In this document: piece by piece, positions 1 through 9,170 of the stretch
Layout of the letters: each line of letters begins with the position of its first letter
Numbering within the stretch: position 1 is the first letter of the stretch
Source of the DNA: an uncultured Bacteroides sp.
Lineage (GTDB): Bacteria; Bacteroidota; Bacteroidia; Bacteroidales; Bacteroidaceae
Assembly (NCBI GenBank): GCA_900552075.1
Contig: URYL01000012.1
Span: 1-64,000 of the forward strand
Length of the DNA stretch: 64,000 nucleotides
Direction of reading: 5' to 3'
Made by a program: the position numbers and the translations under genes
The notes under the pieces: model-generated
Database searches by the model: none
What the model was told of the DNA's origin: nothing
The model's input: only the letters and a program-made list of their open reading frames with translations

Positions 1-2
1 CT

Positions 3-263
3 AAACCGGCTACTTACGCTGAAATCTGTGCTGCAATGAAGGAAGCTTCTGAAGGTGAATTGAAGGGTATTCTGGGTTACACTGAAGATGCAGTTGTTTC
101 TTCTGACTTCTTGGGTGACACTCACACTTCTATCTTCGATGCTAAAGCTGGTATCGCTTTGACTGATACTTTCGTTAAGGTTGTTTCTTGGTATGACAAC
201 GAAATCGGTTACTCTAACAAAGTATTGGATTTGATCGCTCACATGGCTTCTGTAAACTGCTAA
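3..263 (+). CDS. gap: Glyceraldehyde-3-phosphate dehydrogenase, C-terminal fragment
   Basis: Only the last 86 codons are inside the window; the reading frame is open from base 3 to the TAA at 261-263. The visible part contains GYTEDAVVSSDF and the C-terminal VSWYDNEIGYSNKVLDL, which are hallmark segments of the GAPDH catalytic domain. The enzyme oxidises glyceraldehyde-3-phosphate to 1,3-bisphosphoglycerate in glycolysis, in the cytoplasm. Codon choice is highly biased, with repeated use of a few codons such as GGT and GCT, as expected for a very highly expressed gene. The catalytic Cys and the NAD-binding domain lie upstream of the window. A strong terminator follows 24 bp after the stop. 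Confidence 0.95.
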   Translation, partial: KPATYAEICAAMKEASEGELKGILGYTEDAVVSSDFLGDTHTSIFDAKAGIALTDTFVKVVSWYDNEIGYSNKVLDLIAHMASVNC

Positions 264-287
264 TTAGTTTAAAACCATATAGCGAAA

Positions 288-318
288 GCCGTCAGGATTT
301 TCCTGGCGGCTTTTTTTT
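288..318 (+). terminator. Rho-independent terminator of gap
   Basis: A 10-bp stem (GCCGTCAGGA against TCCTGGCGGC, one G-U pair) with a 3-nt loop is followed by eight T residues. It lies just after the GAPDH stop. Confidence 0.9.
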
Positions 319-351
319 GCTCATTATCATGCTTGATGTGCAGAAAAAGGT

Positions 352-359
352 TATCTTTG
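352..359 (+). promoter_or_regulatory. Candidate -7 element of the miaA operon
   Basis: TATCTTTG matches the Bacteroidetes -7 consensus TAnnTTTG and lies 27 bp before the ATG at 386. I see no good TTTG at the expected -33 distance. The upstream in-frame ATG at 317 would lie before the transcript start, which supports the later start. Confidence 0.55.
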
Positions 360-385
360 TTGCCGAACTTCTCAATTTGGGTCTT

Positions 386-1297
386 ATGAATTATGATTTG
401 ATTACGATACTTGGTCCTACGGCTTCCGGAAAAACGTCCTTAGCTGCTGCATTGGCAGCTCATTTGAGAACGGAGATTATTAGTGGTGACAGCCGCCAGG
501 TGTATCGTAAGATGGATTTGGGAACAGGCAAGGATTTGTCGGATTATGTGGTAGATGGATATCGGGTTCCATATCATTTGATTGATATTGTGGAGCCGGG
601 CTATAAGTATAATGTCTTTGAATACCAGCGGGATTTTTTAGTGGCGTATGAAGATATGAAGTCCAGAGGGCTTGTACCGATTTTATGCGGAGGAACAGGT
701 ATGTATCTGGAATCTGTCTTGAAAGGATATCGTCTTCTTCCCGTACCGGAAAATAAGGAGTTGCGTGAGCGTTTGTCTTCCAAGTCTTTGCCGGAATTGA
801 CCGAAATCTTAGGACATTACAAAAAATTGCATAATTCTACCGATGTGGATACTGTGAAGCGGGCTATCCGTGCCATTGAAATAGAAGAATATTATTTAAA
901 GCAGGATGTCGATGCCCGTTCTTTCCCGGAAATAAAAAGTCTGATTGTCGGAGTGGATATCGACCGGGAATTGCGAAGGGAAAAAATTACGCACCGATTA
1001 AAGAAACGTCTGGAGGAAGGGATGGTGGATGAGGTGAAATCCTTGTTGGCTGAGGGCATCCATCCGGATGATTTGATTTATTATGGATTGGAGTATAAGT
1101 ATCTGACCTTATATGTGACTGGAAAGCTTTCGTATGAGGAGATGTTCACTCTGCTCGAAATAGCCATACATCAGTTTGCGAAGCGGCAGATGACATGGTT
1201 CAGAGGTATGGAAAGAAGAGGATTCCACATTCATTGGATTAATGCGGAGTCTTCGACCGAGGAGAACGTAAAACGAATTATGGACTTGATAAATTAA
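386..1297 (+). CDS. miaA: tRNA dimethylallyltransferase MiaA
   Basis: This enzyme transfers a dimethylallyl group to N6 of A37 in tRNAs that read codons starting with U. The P-loop GPTASGKT is at residues 10-17 of the 303-residue product. It is followed by the family signature SGDSRQVY, the GGTGMYL segment and a C-terminal KRQMTWFRG. Length is normal for the family (about 300 residues). I chose the ATG at 386 rather than the in-frame ATG at 317, because the P-loop then sits at its usual place near the N-terminus and the -7 element at 352-359 lies between the two. It is the first gene of a tight run with the lipid kinase, kdsA and a porin. Confidence 0.93.
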   Translation: MNYDLITILGPTASGKTSLAAALAAHLRTEIISGDSRQVYRKMDLGTGKDLSDYVVDGYRVPYHLIDIVEPGYKYNVFEYQRDFLVAYEDMKSRGLVPILCGGTGMYLESVLKGYRLLPVPENKELRERLSSKSLPELTEILGHYKKLHNSTDVDTVKRAIRAIEIEEYYLKQDVDARSFPEIKSLIVGVDIDRELRREKITHRLKKRLEEGMVDEVKSLLAEGIHPDDLIYYGLEYKYLTLYVTGKLSYEEMFTLLEIAIHQFAKRQMTWFRGMERRGFHIHWINAESSTEENVKRIMDLIN

Positions 1298-1303
1298 ACG
1301 GAT

Positions 1304-2236
1304 ATGGCAGTAGAACCAGACAGATGGGGGGTGATATACAACCCGAAGGCCGGAAGTCGCAAGGCCCAGAAGCGCTGGCAGAATATTCGTGCTTACATGA
1401 ATGAGTGTAAGGTGAAGTATGACTATGTGCAGTCGGAAGGATTTGGGTCTGTGGAGCGTCTGGCAAAAACGATGGCAAATAACGGATATCTTACCATTGT
1501 GGTGGTGGGAGGAGACGGTGCCATGAATGATGCGTTGAATGGCATTATGAATTCCGAGGTGGAAGACAAACAGAAAATAGCATTGGGAATTATTCCGAAT
1601 GGAATCGGGAATGACTTTGCCAAATACTGGGGATTAAGTTCGGACGATTATAAAATGGCGGTAGATGTCTTGATTAACCGTCGCTTGCGGAAAATCGACA
1701 TTGGAGTATTCTGCTACTTTGATGGAGAACAACATCAGACCCGTTATTTTTTGAATGCGGTTTATATGGGACTCGGGGCTCGGATTGTGCGGATTACCAA
1801 TGAAACCCGGAGGTTTTGGGGAATTCCATTGATTTCTTATCTGGCTTCTTTGTTCTTGGTGGCCTTTGAACGGAAATTATATCGGATGCATCTGAAGGTG
1901 AACGATGAGCATATCCGGGGGCGTATAATGGCGGTAGCGGTAGGAAGTGCCTACGGCTATGGACTTACCCCTAGTGCAGTCCCTTATAACGGGTGGCTTG
2001 ATGTGTCAATAGTATACCGGCCGGAACTTCGTCAGTTGATTTCCGGTTTGTGGATGTTGCAACAGGGCAGGTTGCTGAATCATAAGATTGTAAAGCCTTA
2101 TCGCACACGTTGTGTGAAAGTATTACGGGCTCAGAATGCGGAAGTTAGCTTGGACGGACGCCTTTGGCTGGATCGTCATTTTCCTATTGAGATAACCATT
2201 GCCCCCGAAGCGATAACTTTGATAATACCTAATTGA
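1304..2236 (+). CDS. Diacylglycerol kinase-like lipid kinase (DagK/YegS/BmrU family)
   Basis: A 310-residue protein with the DAG-kinase catalytic domain. NPKAG is at residues 13-17 and the nucleotide-binding VVGGDGAMND around 67-76, followed by GIIPNGIGNDFAKYWG. These motifs are typical of the DagK/YegS superfamily, which phosphorylates diacylglycerol or related lipids at the inner membrane face. The true lipid substrate cannot be read from the sequence; sphingoid substrates are possible in this phylum. It starts 6 bp after miaA and ends one base before the kdsA ATG, so it is probably cotranscribed and translationally coupled. Confidence 0.87.
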   Translation: MAVEPDRWGVIYNPKAGSRKAQKRWQNIRAYMNECKVKYDYVQSEGFGSVERLAKTMANNGYLTIVVVGGDGAMNDALNGIMNSEVEDKQKIALGIIPNGIGNDFAKYWGLSSDDYKMAVDVLINRRLRKIDIGVFCYFDGEQHQTRYFLNAVYMGLGARIVRITNETRRFWGIPLISYLASLFLVAFERKLYRMHLKVNDEHIRGRIMAVAVGSAYGYGLTPSAVPYNGWLDVSIVYRPELRQLISGLWMLQQGRLLNHKIVKPYRTRCVKVLRAQNAEVSLDGRLWLDRHFPIEITIAPEAITLIIPN

Positions 2237-2237
2237 T

Positions 2238-3041
2238 ATGATAAAGAATATTTCAGAATTAAAGCGAAAGGATATGTTTTTCCTGTTGGCTGGACCGTGT
2301 GTGATAGAAGGAGAGGATATGGCTCTTCGTATTGCAGAACGAATTGTGAAGATTACGGATAAGTTGTATATTCCTTATGTGTTCAAGGGTTCCTACCGGA
2401 AAGCGAACCGGTCACGTCTGGATTCTTTTACAGGCATTGGAGATGAAAAGGCGTTGAAGATTCTGGCGAAGGTGCGGAGTACGTTTGATGTGCCTGTGGT
2501 GACAGATATTCATACGGCGCCAGAGGCAGAAATGGCTGCTGAATATGTGGATATTCTGCAGATTCCCGCTTTTCTTTGCCGTCAGACCGATTTGTTGGTA
2601 GCGGCTGCCCGTACGGGAAAGATAGTTAATATCAAGAAAGGGCAGTTCCTTTCACCGGCTGCCATGCGATTTGCGGCAGATAAGGTGGTAGAGGCGGGAA
2701 ATGCTCAGGTGATGTTAACAGAACGTGGAACTACGTTTGGTTATCAGGATTTGATTGTGGATTATAGAGGTATTCCCGAAATGCAGTCATTCGGACATCC
2801 GGTTATTCTGGATGTGACCCATTCTTTGCAACAGCCTAACCAGACTTCAGGGGTTACCGGAGGGATGCCGCAGCTCATCGAAACGATGGCAAAAGCGGGA
2901 GTGGCTGTTGGAGTGGATGGCTTGTTTATGGAAACACATGAGGATCCTTCGAAGGCAAAAAGTGATGGAGCCAACATGCTGAAATTGGATTTACTGGAAG
3001 ACTTGCTTGTGAAACTGGTTCGAATCCGCCAAAGTCTGTGA
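2238..3041 (+). CDS. kdsA: 3-deoxy-8-phosphooctulonate (KDO-8-P) synthase
   Basis: KdsA condenses phosphoenolpyruvate with arabinose-5-phosphate to make KDO-8-phosphate for lipopolysaccharide core. The 267-residue product shows LLAGPCVIEG at residues 16-25, FKGSYRKANRS for PEP and substrate binding, GQFLSPAAM, TERGTTFGY and a late GLFMETHEDP. Length is close to the usual 270-285. It begins one base after the lipid kinase stop. The pairing of a lipid kinase and KdsA fits an envelope-building operon. Confidence 0.95.
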   Translation: MIKNISELKRKDMFFLLAGPCVIEGEDMALRIAERIVKITDKLYIPYVFKGSYRKANRSRLDSFTGIGDEKALKILAKVRSTFDVPVVTDIHTAPEAEMAAEYVDILQIPAFLCRQTDLLVAAARTGKIVNIKKGQFLSPAAMRFAADKVVEAGNAQVMLTERGTTFGYQDLIVDYRGIPEMQSFGHPVILDVTHSLQQPNQTSGVTGGMPQLIETMAKAGVAVGVDGLFMETHEDPSKAKSDGANMLKLDLLEDLLVKLVRIRQSL

Positions 3042-3047
3042 TTTCCT

Positions 3048-4256
3048 ATGAAACGATTCTTCGAGGCTAGGCGATGGAGTAAGTGTAAAGTCACGTTGGG
3101 AATGCTTTTTCTGGCAGTCGTGGAGGTTGCTGCACAAAGTGAGCCCATGATTTCCTCTCAGGAACAACCCTTGCTTGAACGGCTGACAGAGGGCAAACGA
3201 AAGGTGGATTGGGCAGATATGAATATACAGTTCTGTTCGGCAGTGGATGCGTCTTTTCAGAATGGGAAACTGGATGAGGCGGCTTTCAAAGTGCATCGCA
3301 TCCGTTTGGAGGTGCTGGGGGGATTCTATAAGAAATTCACGTATCATTTCCGGCAGTCTTTGAATCAGTACACGACACCTAATATTCCTTTGGACAATCT
3401 TTCAGGGTCGGTAGAACTGGCCATGGTGGGGTGGCAGTTGAATGATAACTGGAAATTGACTGCAGGAAAACAGCCCGTACAGTTTAGCGGTTATGAGTGC
3501 TGGGTGAATGCCATTAAAGTACGGCATTACTCTGATTTCAATAATACGATTCCTTGTTATCAGGCTGGATTGAATGTGGCTTATAAAATGAACGACAGCC
3601 ACGAATTCAATTTTCAGGTAACGAATAACCGGAATGGAGACAGTAATGATCAGTTTATGTACGGATTGCCGGAAGGGATGGAGGCGACCAAGATTCCTTT
3701 GCTGGCCACGGTCAATTGGGACGGATATTTTATAGATCATGCCATGCAGCTCCGTTATTCTCTGTCCTACGGGCAATTGGCTAAAAATAAAAATGTTTTT
3801 TATTTTACTTGCGGTAATGTGTGGGACAAGAAGCCTTTCTTGGGGTATATTGATTTCATGTATTCTCGTGAAGGAATCGATTCGAAAGGATTGATTAGTG
3901 GGGTGACTGTACAGAATGGAGTGGGGCAGACGTTGTCTGATGTGGATTATTTCACGACCATTTTTAATCTAGATTATCGGGTGGCTTCTCATTGGAACCT
4001 CTATGTTAAAGGAGTCTATGAGCAGGGAAATGTATTTAAATCATCTGGCTATACCTCAGCCGGGACTTACCGTAGGGTTTGGAATGCTCAGCTTTGTGCC
4101 GAGTATTATCCACTGAAGAACAGCGAACTGTTGTGTTATCTGCACTTGTTGTACAAGAATGTACACCTGACGGAAAGAGCCACTCGTTGGGGAGCCGAGA
4201 GTTACAATCAACAACGAATTTCGTTGGGTTTGGTTTACACGCTTCCTGTTTTCTAA
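3048..4256 (+). CDS. Outer-membrane porin, phosphate-selective porin O/P-like
   Basis: A 402-residue predicted beta-barrel. The N-terminus (residues 1-30) is a signal peptide ending in VEVAAQ. The mature part has alternating polar and aromatic strands, for example GSVELAMVGWQLNDNWKLTAGKQPVQFSGYE, and ends with LGLVYTLPVF, whose C-terminal Phe is typical of outer-membrane barrels. It resembles the OprO/OprP-like porins common in Bacteroidetes. Substrate is unknown. It lies 6 bp after kdsA and is the last gene of the operon. A second porin of this general type heads the pst operon at 21686. Confidence 0.7.
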   Translation: MKRFFEARRWSKCKVTLGMLFLAVVEVAAQSEPMISSQEQPLLERLTEGKRKVDWADMNIQFCSAVDASFQNGKLDEAAFKVHRIRLEVLGGFYKKFTYHFRQSLNQYTTPNIPLDNLSGSVELAMVGWQLNDNWKLTAGKQPVQFSGYECWVNAIKVRHYSDFNNTIPCYQAGLNVAYKMNDSHEFNFQVTNNRNGDSNDQFMYGLPEGMEATKIPLLATVNWDGYFIDHAMQLRYSLSYGQLAKNKNVFYFTCGNVWDKKPFLGYIDFMYSREGIDSKGLISGVTVQNGVGQTLSDVDYFTTIFNLDYRVASHWNLYVKGVYEQGNVFKSSGYTSAGTYRRVWNAQLCAEYYPLKNSELLCYLHLLYKNVHLTERATRWGAESYNQQRISLGLVYTLPVF

Positions 4257-4284
4257 CGGGAACTGATTTTATACGTTACATCTG

Positions 4285-4316
4285 TTTACGTATTCCAATA
4301 AAAAACTATATCTTTG
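4285..4316 (+). promoter_or_regulatory. Promoter of serS
   Basis: TTTA at 4285-4288, a 20-bp gap and TATCTTTG at 4309-4316 match the Bacteroidetes -33/-7 layout. The start codon follows 41 bp downstream. Confidence 0.65.
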
Positions 4317-4357
4317 CAGCACGAAACAGTGAGGATTATACTAAAAAGTAAAAAGAT

Positions 4358-5632
4358 ATGCTTACCATTAAACAAATTACAGAAGATACCGACAAGGTGA
4401 TTCGTGGATTGGAAAAGAAGCATTTTGCTAATGCAAAGGAGACAATTGCCAAAGTGCTTGAACTGAACGATAAAAGACGGAGTGCACAGAATCAATTAGA
4501 TAAAAACCTTTCAGAAGTGAATTCTACCTCAAAGCTGATTGGAGCTTTGATGAAAGAGGGCAAGAAAGAAGAAGCGGAAGCTGCCAAGGCGCGTGTGGCA
4601 GAAATAAAGGAAGCCAGCAAGAGTTTGCAGGCAGAAATGGATAAGGCAGCCGAGGAGATGCAGAATTTGCTTTATACCATTCCGAATGTGCCGTACGAAT
4701 GTGTGCCGGAAGGTTTTGGCGCGGAAGACAATGTGGTAGAGAAAATGGGTGGAATGGAAACAGAACTTCCAAAGAATGCTCTGCCTCACTGGGAATTGGC
4801 AAAGAAGTACGACTTGATTGATTTTGATCTGGGTGTGAAGATTACAGGAGCTGGTTTTCCTGTATATAAAGGAAAGGGAGCTCGTTTGCAGCGGGCATTA
4901 ATCAACTTTTTCTTGGATGAAGCTCGTGCGGCAGGTTATGAAGAAATTATGCCACCTACAGTGGTAAATGCTGCCTCTGGTTATGGTACAGGACAGTTGC
5001 CCGACAAGGAAGCACAGATGTATCATTGTGAGATGGATGATTTGTATTTGATTCCTACTGCCGAAGTTCCGGTTACTAACATCTATCGCGATGTGATTCT
5101 GGATGAGAAACAGTTGCCTATTAAGAACTGTGCCTATACGCAGTGTTTCCGTCGTGAAGCTGGTTCTTATGGGAAAGATGTACGTGGTCTGAACCGTCTG
5201 CATGAATTTTCTAAAATTGAGTTGGTACGTATTGATAAGCCGGAACATTCCAAGCAGTCTCACCAAGAAATGTTGGATCATGTGGAAGGCTTGTTGAAGA
5301 AACTGGAACTTCCCTACCGTATTCTTCGTCTTTGTGGTGGAGATATGAGCTTCACGGCAGCACTTTGCTTTGATTTTGAAGTCTATTCTGAAGCTCAAAA
5401 ACGCTGGTTGGAAGTTAGCTCTGTTTCTAATTTCGATACTTATCAGGCCAATCGTTTGAAATGCCGTTATCGTACTGCGGAAAAGAAAACAGAATTGTGC
5501 CACACTTTGAATGGTTCTGCATTAGCTTTGCCGCGTATTGTGGCTGCTCTGCTTGAAAATAACCAGACTCCAGAGGGAATCCGTATCCCGAAAGCACTGG
5601 TACCTTATTGTGGTTTTGATATTATTGATTGA
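4358..5632 (+). CDS. serS: Seryl-tRNA synthetase
   Basis: A class II synthetase that charges tRNA-Ser. The first 110 residues form the long antiparallel coiled coil that grips the tRNA variable arm, rich in Lys, Glu and Ala. The catalytic domain follows, with TAEVPVTN, the motif 2 segment FRREAGSYGKDVRGLNRLHEF and motif 3 ending in GSALALPRIVAALLEN. The length of 424 residues is typical. It is a single-gene unit with its own promoter upstream and a strong terminator downstream. Confidence 0.96.
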   Translation: MLTIKQITEDTDKVIRGLEKKHFANAKETIAKVLELNDKRRSAQNQLDKNLSEVNSTSKLIGALMKEGKKEEAEAAKARVAEIKEASKSLQAEMDKAAEEMQNLLYTIPNVPYECVPEGFGAEDNVVEKMGGMETELPKNALPHWELAKKYDLIDFDLGVKITGAGFPVYKGKGARLQRALINFFLDEARAAGYEEIMPPTVVNAASGYGTGQLPDKEAQMYHCEMDDLYLIPTAEVPVTNIYRDVILDEKQLPIKNCAYTQCFRREAGSYGKDVRGLNRLHEFSKIELVRIDKPEHSKQSHQEMLDHVEGLLKKLELPYRILRLCGGDMSFTAALCFDFEVYSEAQKRWLEVSSVSNFDTYQANRLKCRYRTAEKKTELCHTLNGSALALPRIVAALLENNQTPEGIRIPKALVPYCGFDIID

Positions 5633-5661
5633 TATTACAACCTGATTACTTTAATATAGAG

Positions 5662-5719
5662 TCGCCTGACAAATCTTCTTTGTAGATTAAAGGAGAGAAT
5701 CTGTCAGGCGATTTTTTTT
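5662..5719 (+). terminator. Rho-independent terminator of serS
   Basis: A perfect 10-bp stem, TCGCCTGACA at 5662-5671 with TGTCAGGCGA at 5702-5711, is followed by eight T residues. The 30-nt loop can fold further. The rest of the gap up to 5931 is AT-rich and holds only the next promoter. Confidence 0.85.
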
Positions 5720-5841
5720 GTATTACACTCTGAAATCAGACATTTTGATATGTTTTTGACATTCTGGAGGCATGATTTTGGGGAAAATTTCGCTTTTTGT
5801 AGAAAAAATAATATCTGGAGACAAAAAAAAAGGATTTTGGT

Positions 5842-5871
5842 TTTGCTATTAGTTTTTAATCATTAATTTTG
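5842..5871 (+). promoter_or_regulatory. Promoter of the glycogen cluster
   Basis: TTTG at 5842-5845 and TAATTTTG at 5864-5871 (exact TAnnTTTG) are 18 bp apart, a spacing slightly short of the usual 19-20. The start codon is 60 bp downstream. Confidence 0.5.
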
Positions 5872-5931
5872 AGGGGAAATAAATAACATCTTTTTAGAAC
5901 GAATATTAATTTATAACCTTAATATACAACT

Positions 5932-7869
5932 ATGAGTTATTTACGATTTGATAAGACGATAATGACAAATCTGGAAGAAACTCTGACTAGAGAAATTCTT
6001 CGTACAAATCGCTCGGGGGCTTATCATTGTTCGACTATCGTGGACTGTAATACCCGTAAGTATCATGGCTTGCTGGTAATACCTGTGCCTGAGTTGGACG
6101 ATGAAAATCATGTGTTGCTTTCTTCTTTGGATGAAACCGTCATTCAGCATGGGGCAGAATTCAATTTGGGTCTCCATAAATATGGAGGTGACAATTTCAG
6201 TCCTAGGGGGCACAAGTACATTCGGGAGTTTGAGTGTGAAAAAGTGCCGACTACGGTTTATCGGGTTGGAGGAGTCGTTCTGAAGAAGGAAAAAGTGTTC
6301 GTACACCATGAAAATCGTATTTTGATTCGCTACACGTTGGTGGATGCACATTCGGAAACCACACTTCGTCTGCGTCCTTATTTGGCATTCCGTAGCGTAC
6401 GTCAGTACACGCATGAAAATGCGCAGGCCAGCCGGCATTATGACATTGTGGAGAATGGAATCAAGACTTGCATGTATCCGGGATATCCTGAACTCTACAT
6501 GCAGCTGAGCAAAGAGAATGAGTTTTGTTTTCATCCTGACTGGTACAGAGGCATCGAATATCCTAAGGAACGTGAACGTGGATATGACTTTAACGAGGAT
6601 TTGTATGTTCCAGGCTATTTTGAGGTAAGTATCAAGAAAGGGGAATCAGTGACTTTCTCTGGGGGAGTATCTCCTATTGAAACGCTTTCTTTAAATGCGT
6701 TGTTCGCAGCCGAAGTGGAGCAGCGTACTCCACGCGATAATTTTAAAAACTGCTTGATTAATTCGGCTCATCAGTTCTTGAACAAGCAGGATGGGGAATC
6801 TTATATTTTAGCTGGATATCCTTGGTTCAAATGCCGTGCGCGTGACATGTTTATTTCTTTGCCGGGGCTGACTCTCTCTGTCGGAGAGATTGGCAAGTTT
6901 GAGATGATTATGGAAACTGCCATAAAAGCCGTCTATGCGTTTATGGAAGGGAAAGACAGTCATCTGAAGGTTACAGAGATTGAACATCCGGATGTGCTTT
7001 TGTGGATGGTTTGGGCCATACAGCAGTATGCCAAGATGGTATCTTGGGATGAGGCTAGAGTGAAATACGGAAAACTGCTGAAAGATGTGATGGAATATCT
7101 GGCCGGCAACAAGCATCCTAATCTGACAGTGCATGACAATGGTTTGGTTTATGCAAACGGGAGAGATAAGGCTGTGACGTGGATGAATTCTACGGTCAAC
7201 GGACGTCCGGTAGTTGCACGAACGGGATACATCGTAGAATTTAATGCGCTGTGGTACAATGCCCTTTGTTTCGTAGCTGATTTACTGGCTGGAGACGAGG
7301 GCTTTGCAGTTTATTTACATCAGTTCTCGGAAAAGGCTGCTCCTTCTTTTATTCATACCTTCTTGAATGAATATGGCTATCTGTTGGATTATGTAGATGG
7401 GGATATGATGGACTGGAGTGTACGTCCGAACATGATTTTTGCGGCCGCATTTGATTATTCTCCGCTTGATTCCAAACAGAAGAAAGGCGTGATTGATATT
7501 GTGACCAAAGAGTTGCTGACTCCGAAAGGACTCCGTTCTTTGAGTCCGAAGAGCGGTGGTTACAATCCTAATTATGTAGGTCCTCAGCTTCAGCGTGATT
7601 ATGCTTATCATCAGGGTACGGCATGGCCGTGGCTGGAAGGTTTTTACTTGGAGGCTTATTTGCGCATTTACAAGCGGAGTGCGATTTCTTTTGTAGAGCG
7701 TCAGATGATTAGTTATGAAGACCAGATGACTTGTCATTGCATCGGTTCTATTCCGGAACTGTTTGATGGTAATCCGCCTTTCCAGGGAAGAGGAGCCATC
7801 TCGTTTGCAATGAATGTAGCAGAGATTTTACGTACATTGAATTTGTTGGAGAAATATAACAATCAATAA
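5932..7869 (+). CDS. Glycogen debranching enzyme (amylo-alpha-1,6-glucosidase type)
   Basis: A 645-residue cytoplasmic protein. The N-terminal part (about residues 1-230) has the bacterial debranching N-domain signature LRTNRSGAYHCSTIVDCNTRKYHGLL. The C-terminal part is an (alpha/alpha)6 amyloglucosidase-like domain with WFKCRARDMFISLPGL, WMNSTVNGRPVVARTGY and the late YHQGTAWPWLEGF. It should remove alpha-1,6 branches from glycogen. It is followed after 14 bp by a GT4 synthase and then by a GH57 enzyme. This three-gene set makes and remodels glycogen-like alpha-glucan. Confidence 0.88.
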   Translation: MSYLRFDKTIMTNLEETLTREILRTNRSGAYHCSTIVDCNTRKYHGLLVIPVPELDDENHVLLSSLDETVIQHGAEFNLGLHKYGGDNFSPRGHKYIREFECEKVPTTVYRVGGVVLKKEKVFVHHENRILIRYTLVDAHSETTLRLRPYLAFRSVRQYTHENAQASRHYDIVENGIKTCMYPGYPELYMQLSKENEFCFHPDWYRGIEYPKERERGYDFNEDLYVPGYFEVSIKKGESVTFSGGVSPIETLSLNALFAAEVEQRTPRDNFKNCLINSAHQFLNKQDGESYILAGYPWFKCRARDMFISLPGLTLSVGEIGKFEMIMETAIKAVYAFMEGKDSHLKVTEIEHPDVLLWMVWAIQQYAKMVSWDEARVKYGKLLKDVMEYLAGNKHPNLTVHDNGLVYANGRDKAVTWMNSTVNGRPVVARTGYIVEFNALWYNALCFVADLLAGDEGFAVYLHQFSEKAAPSFIHTFLNEYGYLLDYVDGDMMDWSVRPNMIFAAAFDYSPLDSKQKKGVIDIVTKELLTPKGLRSLSPKSGGYNPNYVGPQLQRDYAYHQGTAWPWLEGFYLEAYLRIYKRSAISFVERQMISYEDQMTCHCIGSIPELFDGNPPFQGRGAISFAMNVAEILRTLNLLEKYNNQ

Positions 7870-7883
7870 GAGGAGGAGTTTGT

Positions 7884-9155
7884 ATGAAAGTTTTGATGTT
7901 TGGTTGGGAATTTCCTCCTCATATCTTAGGAGGATTAGGTACAGCCAGTTATGGATTGACTCATGGACTTGCCCAGCAGCAGGATATGGAAATCACTTTC
8001 TGTATTCCGAAGCCTTGGGGAGACGAGGACCAGAGTTTTTTACGTATCATAGGAATGAACAGTGTGCCCATTGTGTGGCGTGACGTACAGTGGGATTATG
8101 TAAAAGACAGAGTTGGAAGCTATATGGACCCGCAGCTGTATTATGATTTGCGCGATCATATCTATGCGGACTTCAATTATATGCATACCAATGATTTGGG
8201 TTGCCTGGAGTTTTCAGGACGTTATCCGGACAATCTGCATGAGGAAATCAACAACTATTCTATTGTGGCAGGGGTGGTAGCCCGCCAGCAGCAGTTTGAT
8301 ATTATCCATTCACACGACTGGCTGACTTATCCGGCAGGTATTCATGCAAAGCAAGTCTCCGGAAAGCCGCTGGTTATCCACGTGCATGCCACAGACTTTG
8401 ACCGTAGTAGAGGCAATGTCAATCCGACGGTTTATTCAATCGAGAAGAATGGTATGGACCATGCAGACTGCATCATGTGTGTGAGCGAACTTACCCGTCA
8501 GACCGTAATCAATAAATATTACCAGGATCCTCGCAAAGTCTTTACTGTACATAATGCTGTATCCCCGCTTTCCCAGGAGATTCAGGATATTCAGGTGAAG
8601 AAGAATCCGAAAGAAAAGATTGTGACTTTCCTTGGACGTATCACCATGCAGAAAGGGCCGGAGTATTTCGTGGAGGCTGCAGCCATGGTGTTGAAACGTG
8701 CCCGTAACGTTCGTTTCGTGATGGCAGGAAGTGGTGACATGATGAATGCCATGATTCGCCTGGCAGCAGAAAGAGGTATTGCCGACCGGTTCCATTTCCC
8801 GGGATTCATGAAAGGGAAACAGGTGTATGAGGTTTTGAAGTTGAGCGATGTATATATCATGCCTTCGGTATCCGAACCGTTTGGTATTTCTCCGTTGGAA
8901 GCCATGCAGTGTTGCGTGCCGACGATTATTTCCAAACAGTCTGGTTGTGCAGAAATCCTTTCCAAGTGTATAAAAACTGATTATTGGGATATACATGCTA
9001 TGGCAGATGCTATCCATTCTATTTGTACCAACGATTCATTGTATGAATATCTCCGTGATGAGGGAAAGAAAGAAGTGGATGGTATTGTATGGGAAAAGGT
9101 CGGCGTGAAGATTCGTGGACTTTATGAACAAGTCTTAAAAAATTATGGAAAATAA
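7884..9155 (+). CDS. GT4 family glycosyltransferase, glycogen-synthase-like
   Basis: A 423-residue GT-B fold transferase. The N-domain starts MFGWEFPPHILGGLGTASYGL, with the Gly-rich donor-loop motif near residues 15-20, and includes IIHSHDWLTYPAGIHA. The C-domain begins near residue 245 with VTFLGRITMQKGPEYF and carries the E-x7-E motif in SEPFGISPLEAMQ. By family and context it probably elongates alpha-1,4-glucan from a nucleotide-glucose. The start is well marked by an unusually strong Shine-Dalgarno for this phylum, AGGAGG at 7871-7876. It is flanked by a debranching enzyme and a GH57 enzyme in one operon. Confidence 0.82.
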   Translation: MKVLMFGWEFPPHILGGLGTASYGLTHGLAQQQDMEITFCIPKPWGDEDQSFLRIIGMNSVPIVWRDVQWDYVKDRVGSYMDPQLYYDLRDHIYADFNYMHTNDLGCLEFSGRYPDNLHEEINNYSIVAGVVARQQQFDIIHSHDWLTYPAGIHAKQVSGKPLVIHVHATDFDRSRGNVNPTVYSIEKNGMDHADCIMCVSELTRQTVINKYYQDPRKVFTVHNAVSPLSQEIQDIQVKKNPKEKIVTFLGRITMQKGPEYFVEAAAMVLKRARNVRFVMAGSGDMMNAMIRLAAERGIADRFHFPGFMKGKQVYEVLKLSDVYIMPSVSEPFGISPLEAMQCCVPTIISKQSGCAEILSKCIKTDYWDIHAMADAIHSICTNDSLYEYLRDEGKKEVDGIVWEKVGVKIRGLYEQVLKNYGK

Positions 9156-9170
9156 AAACAGCAATACGAT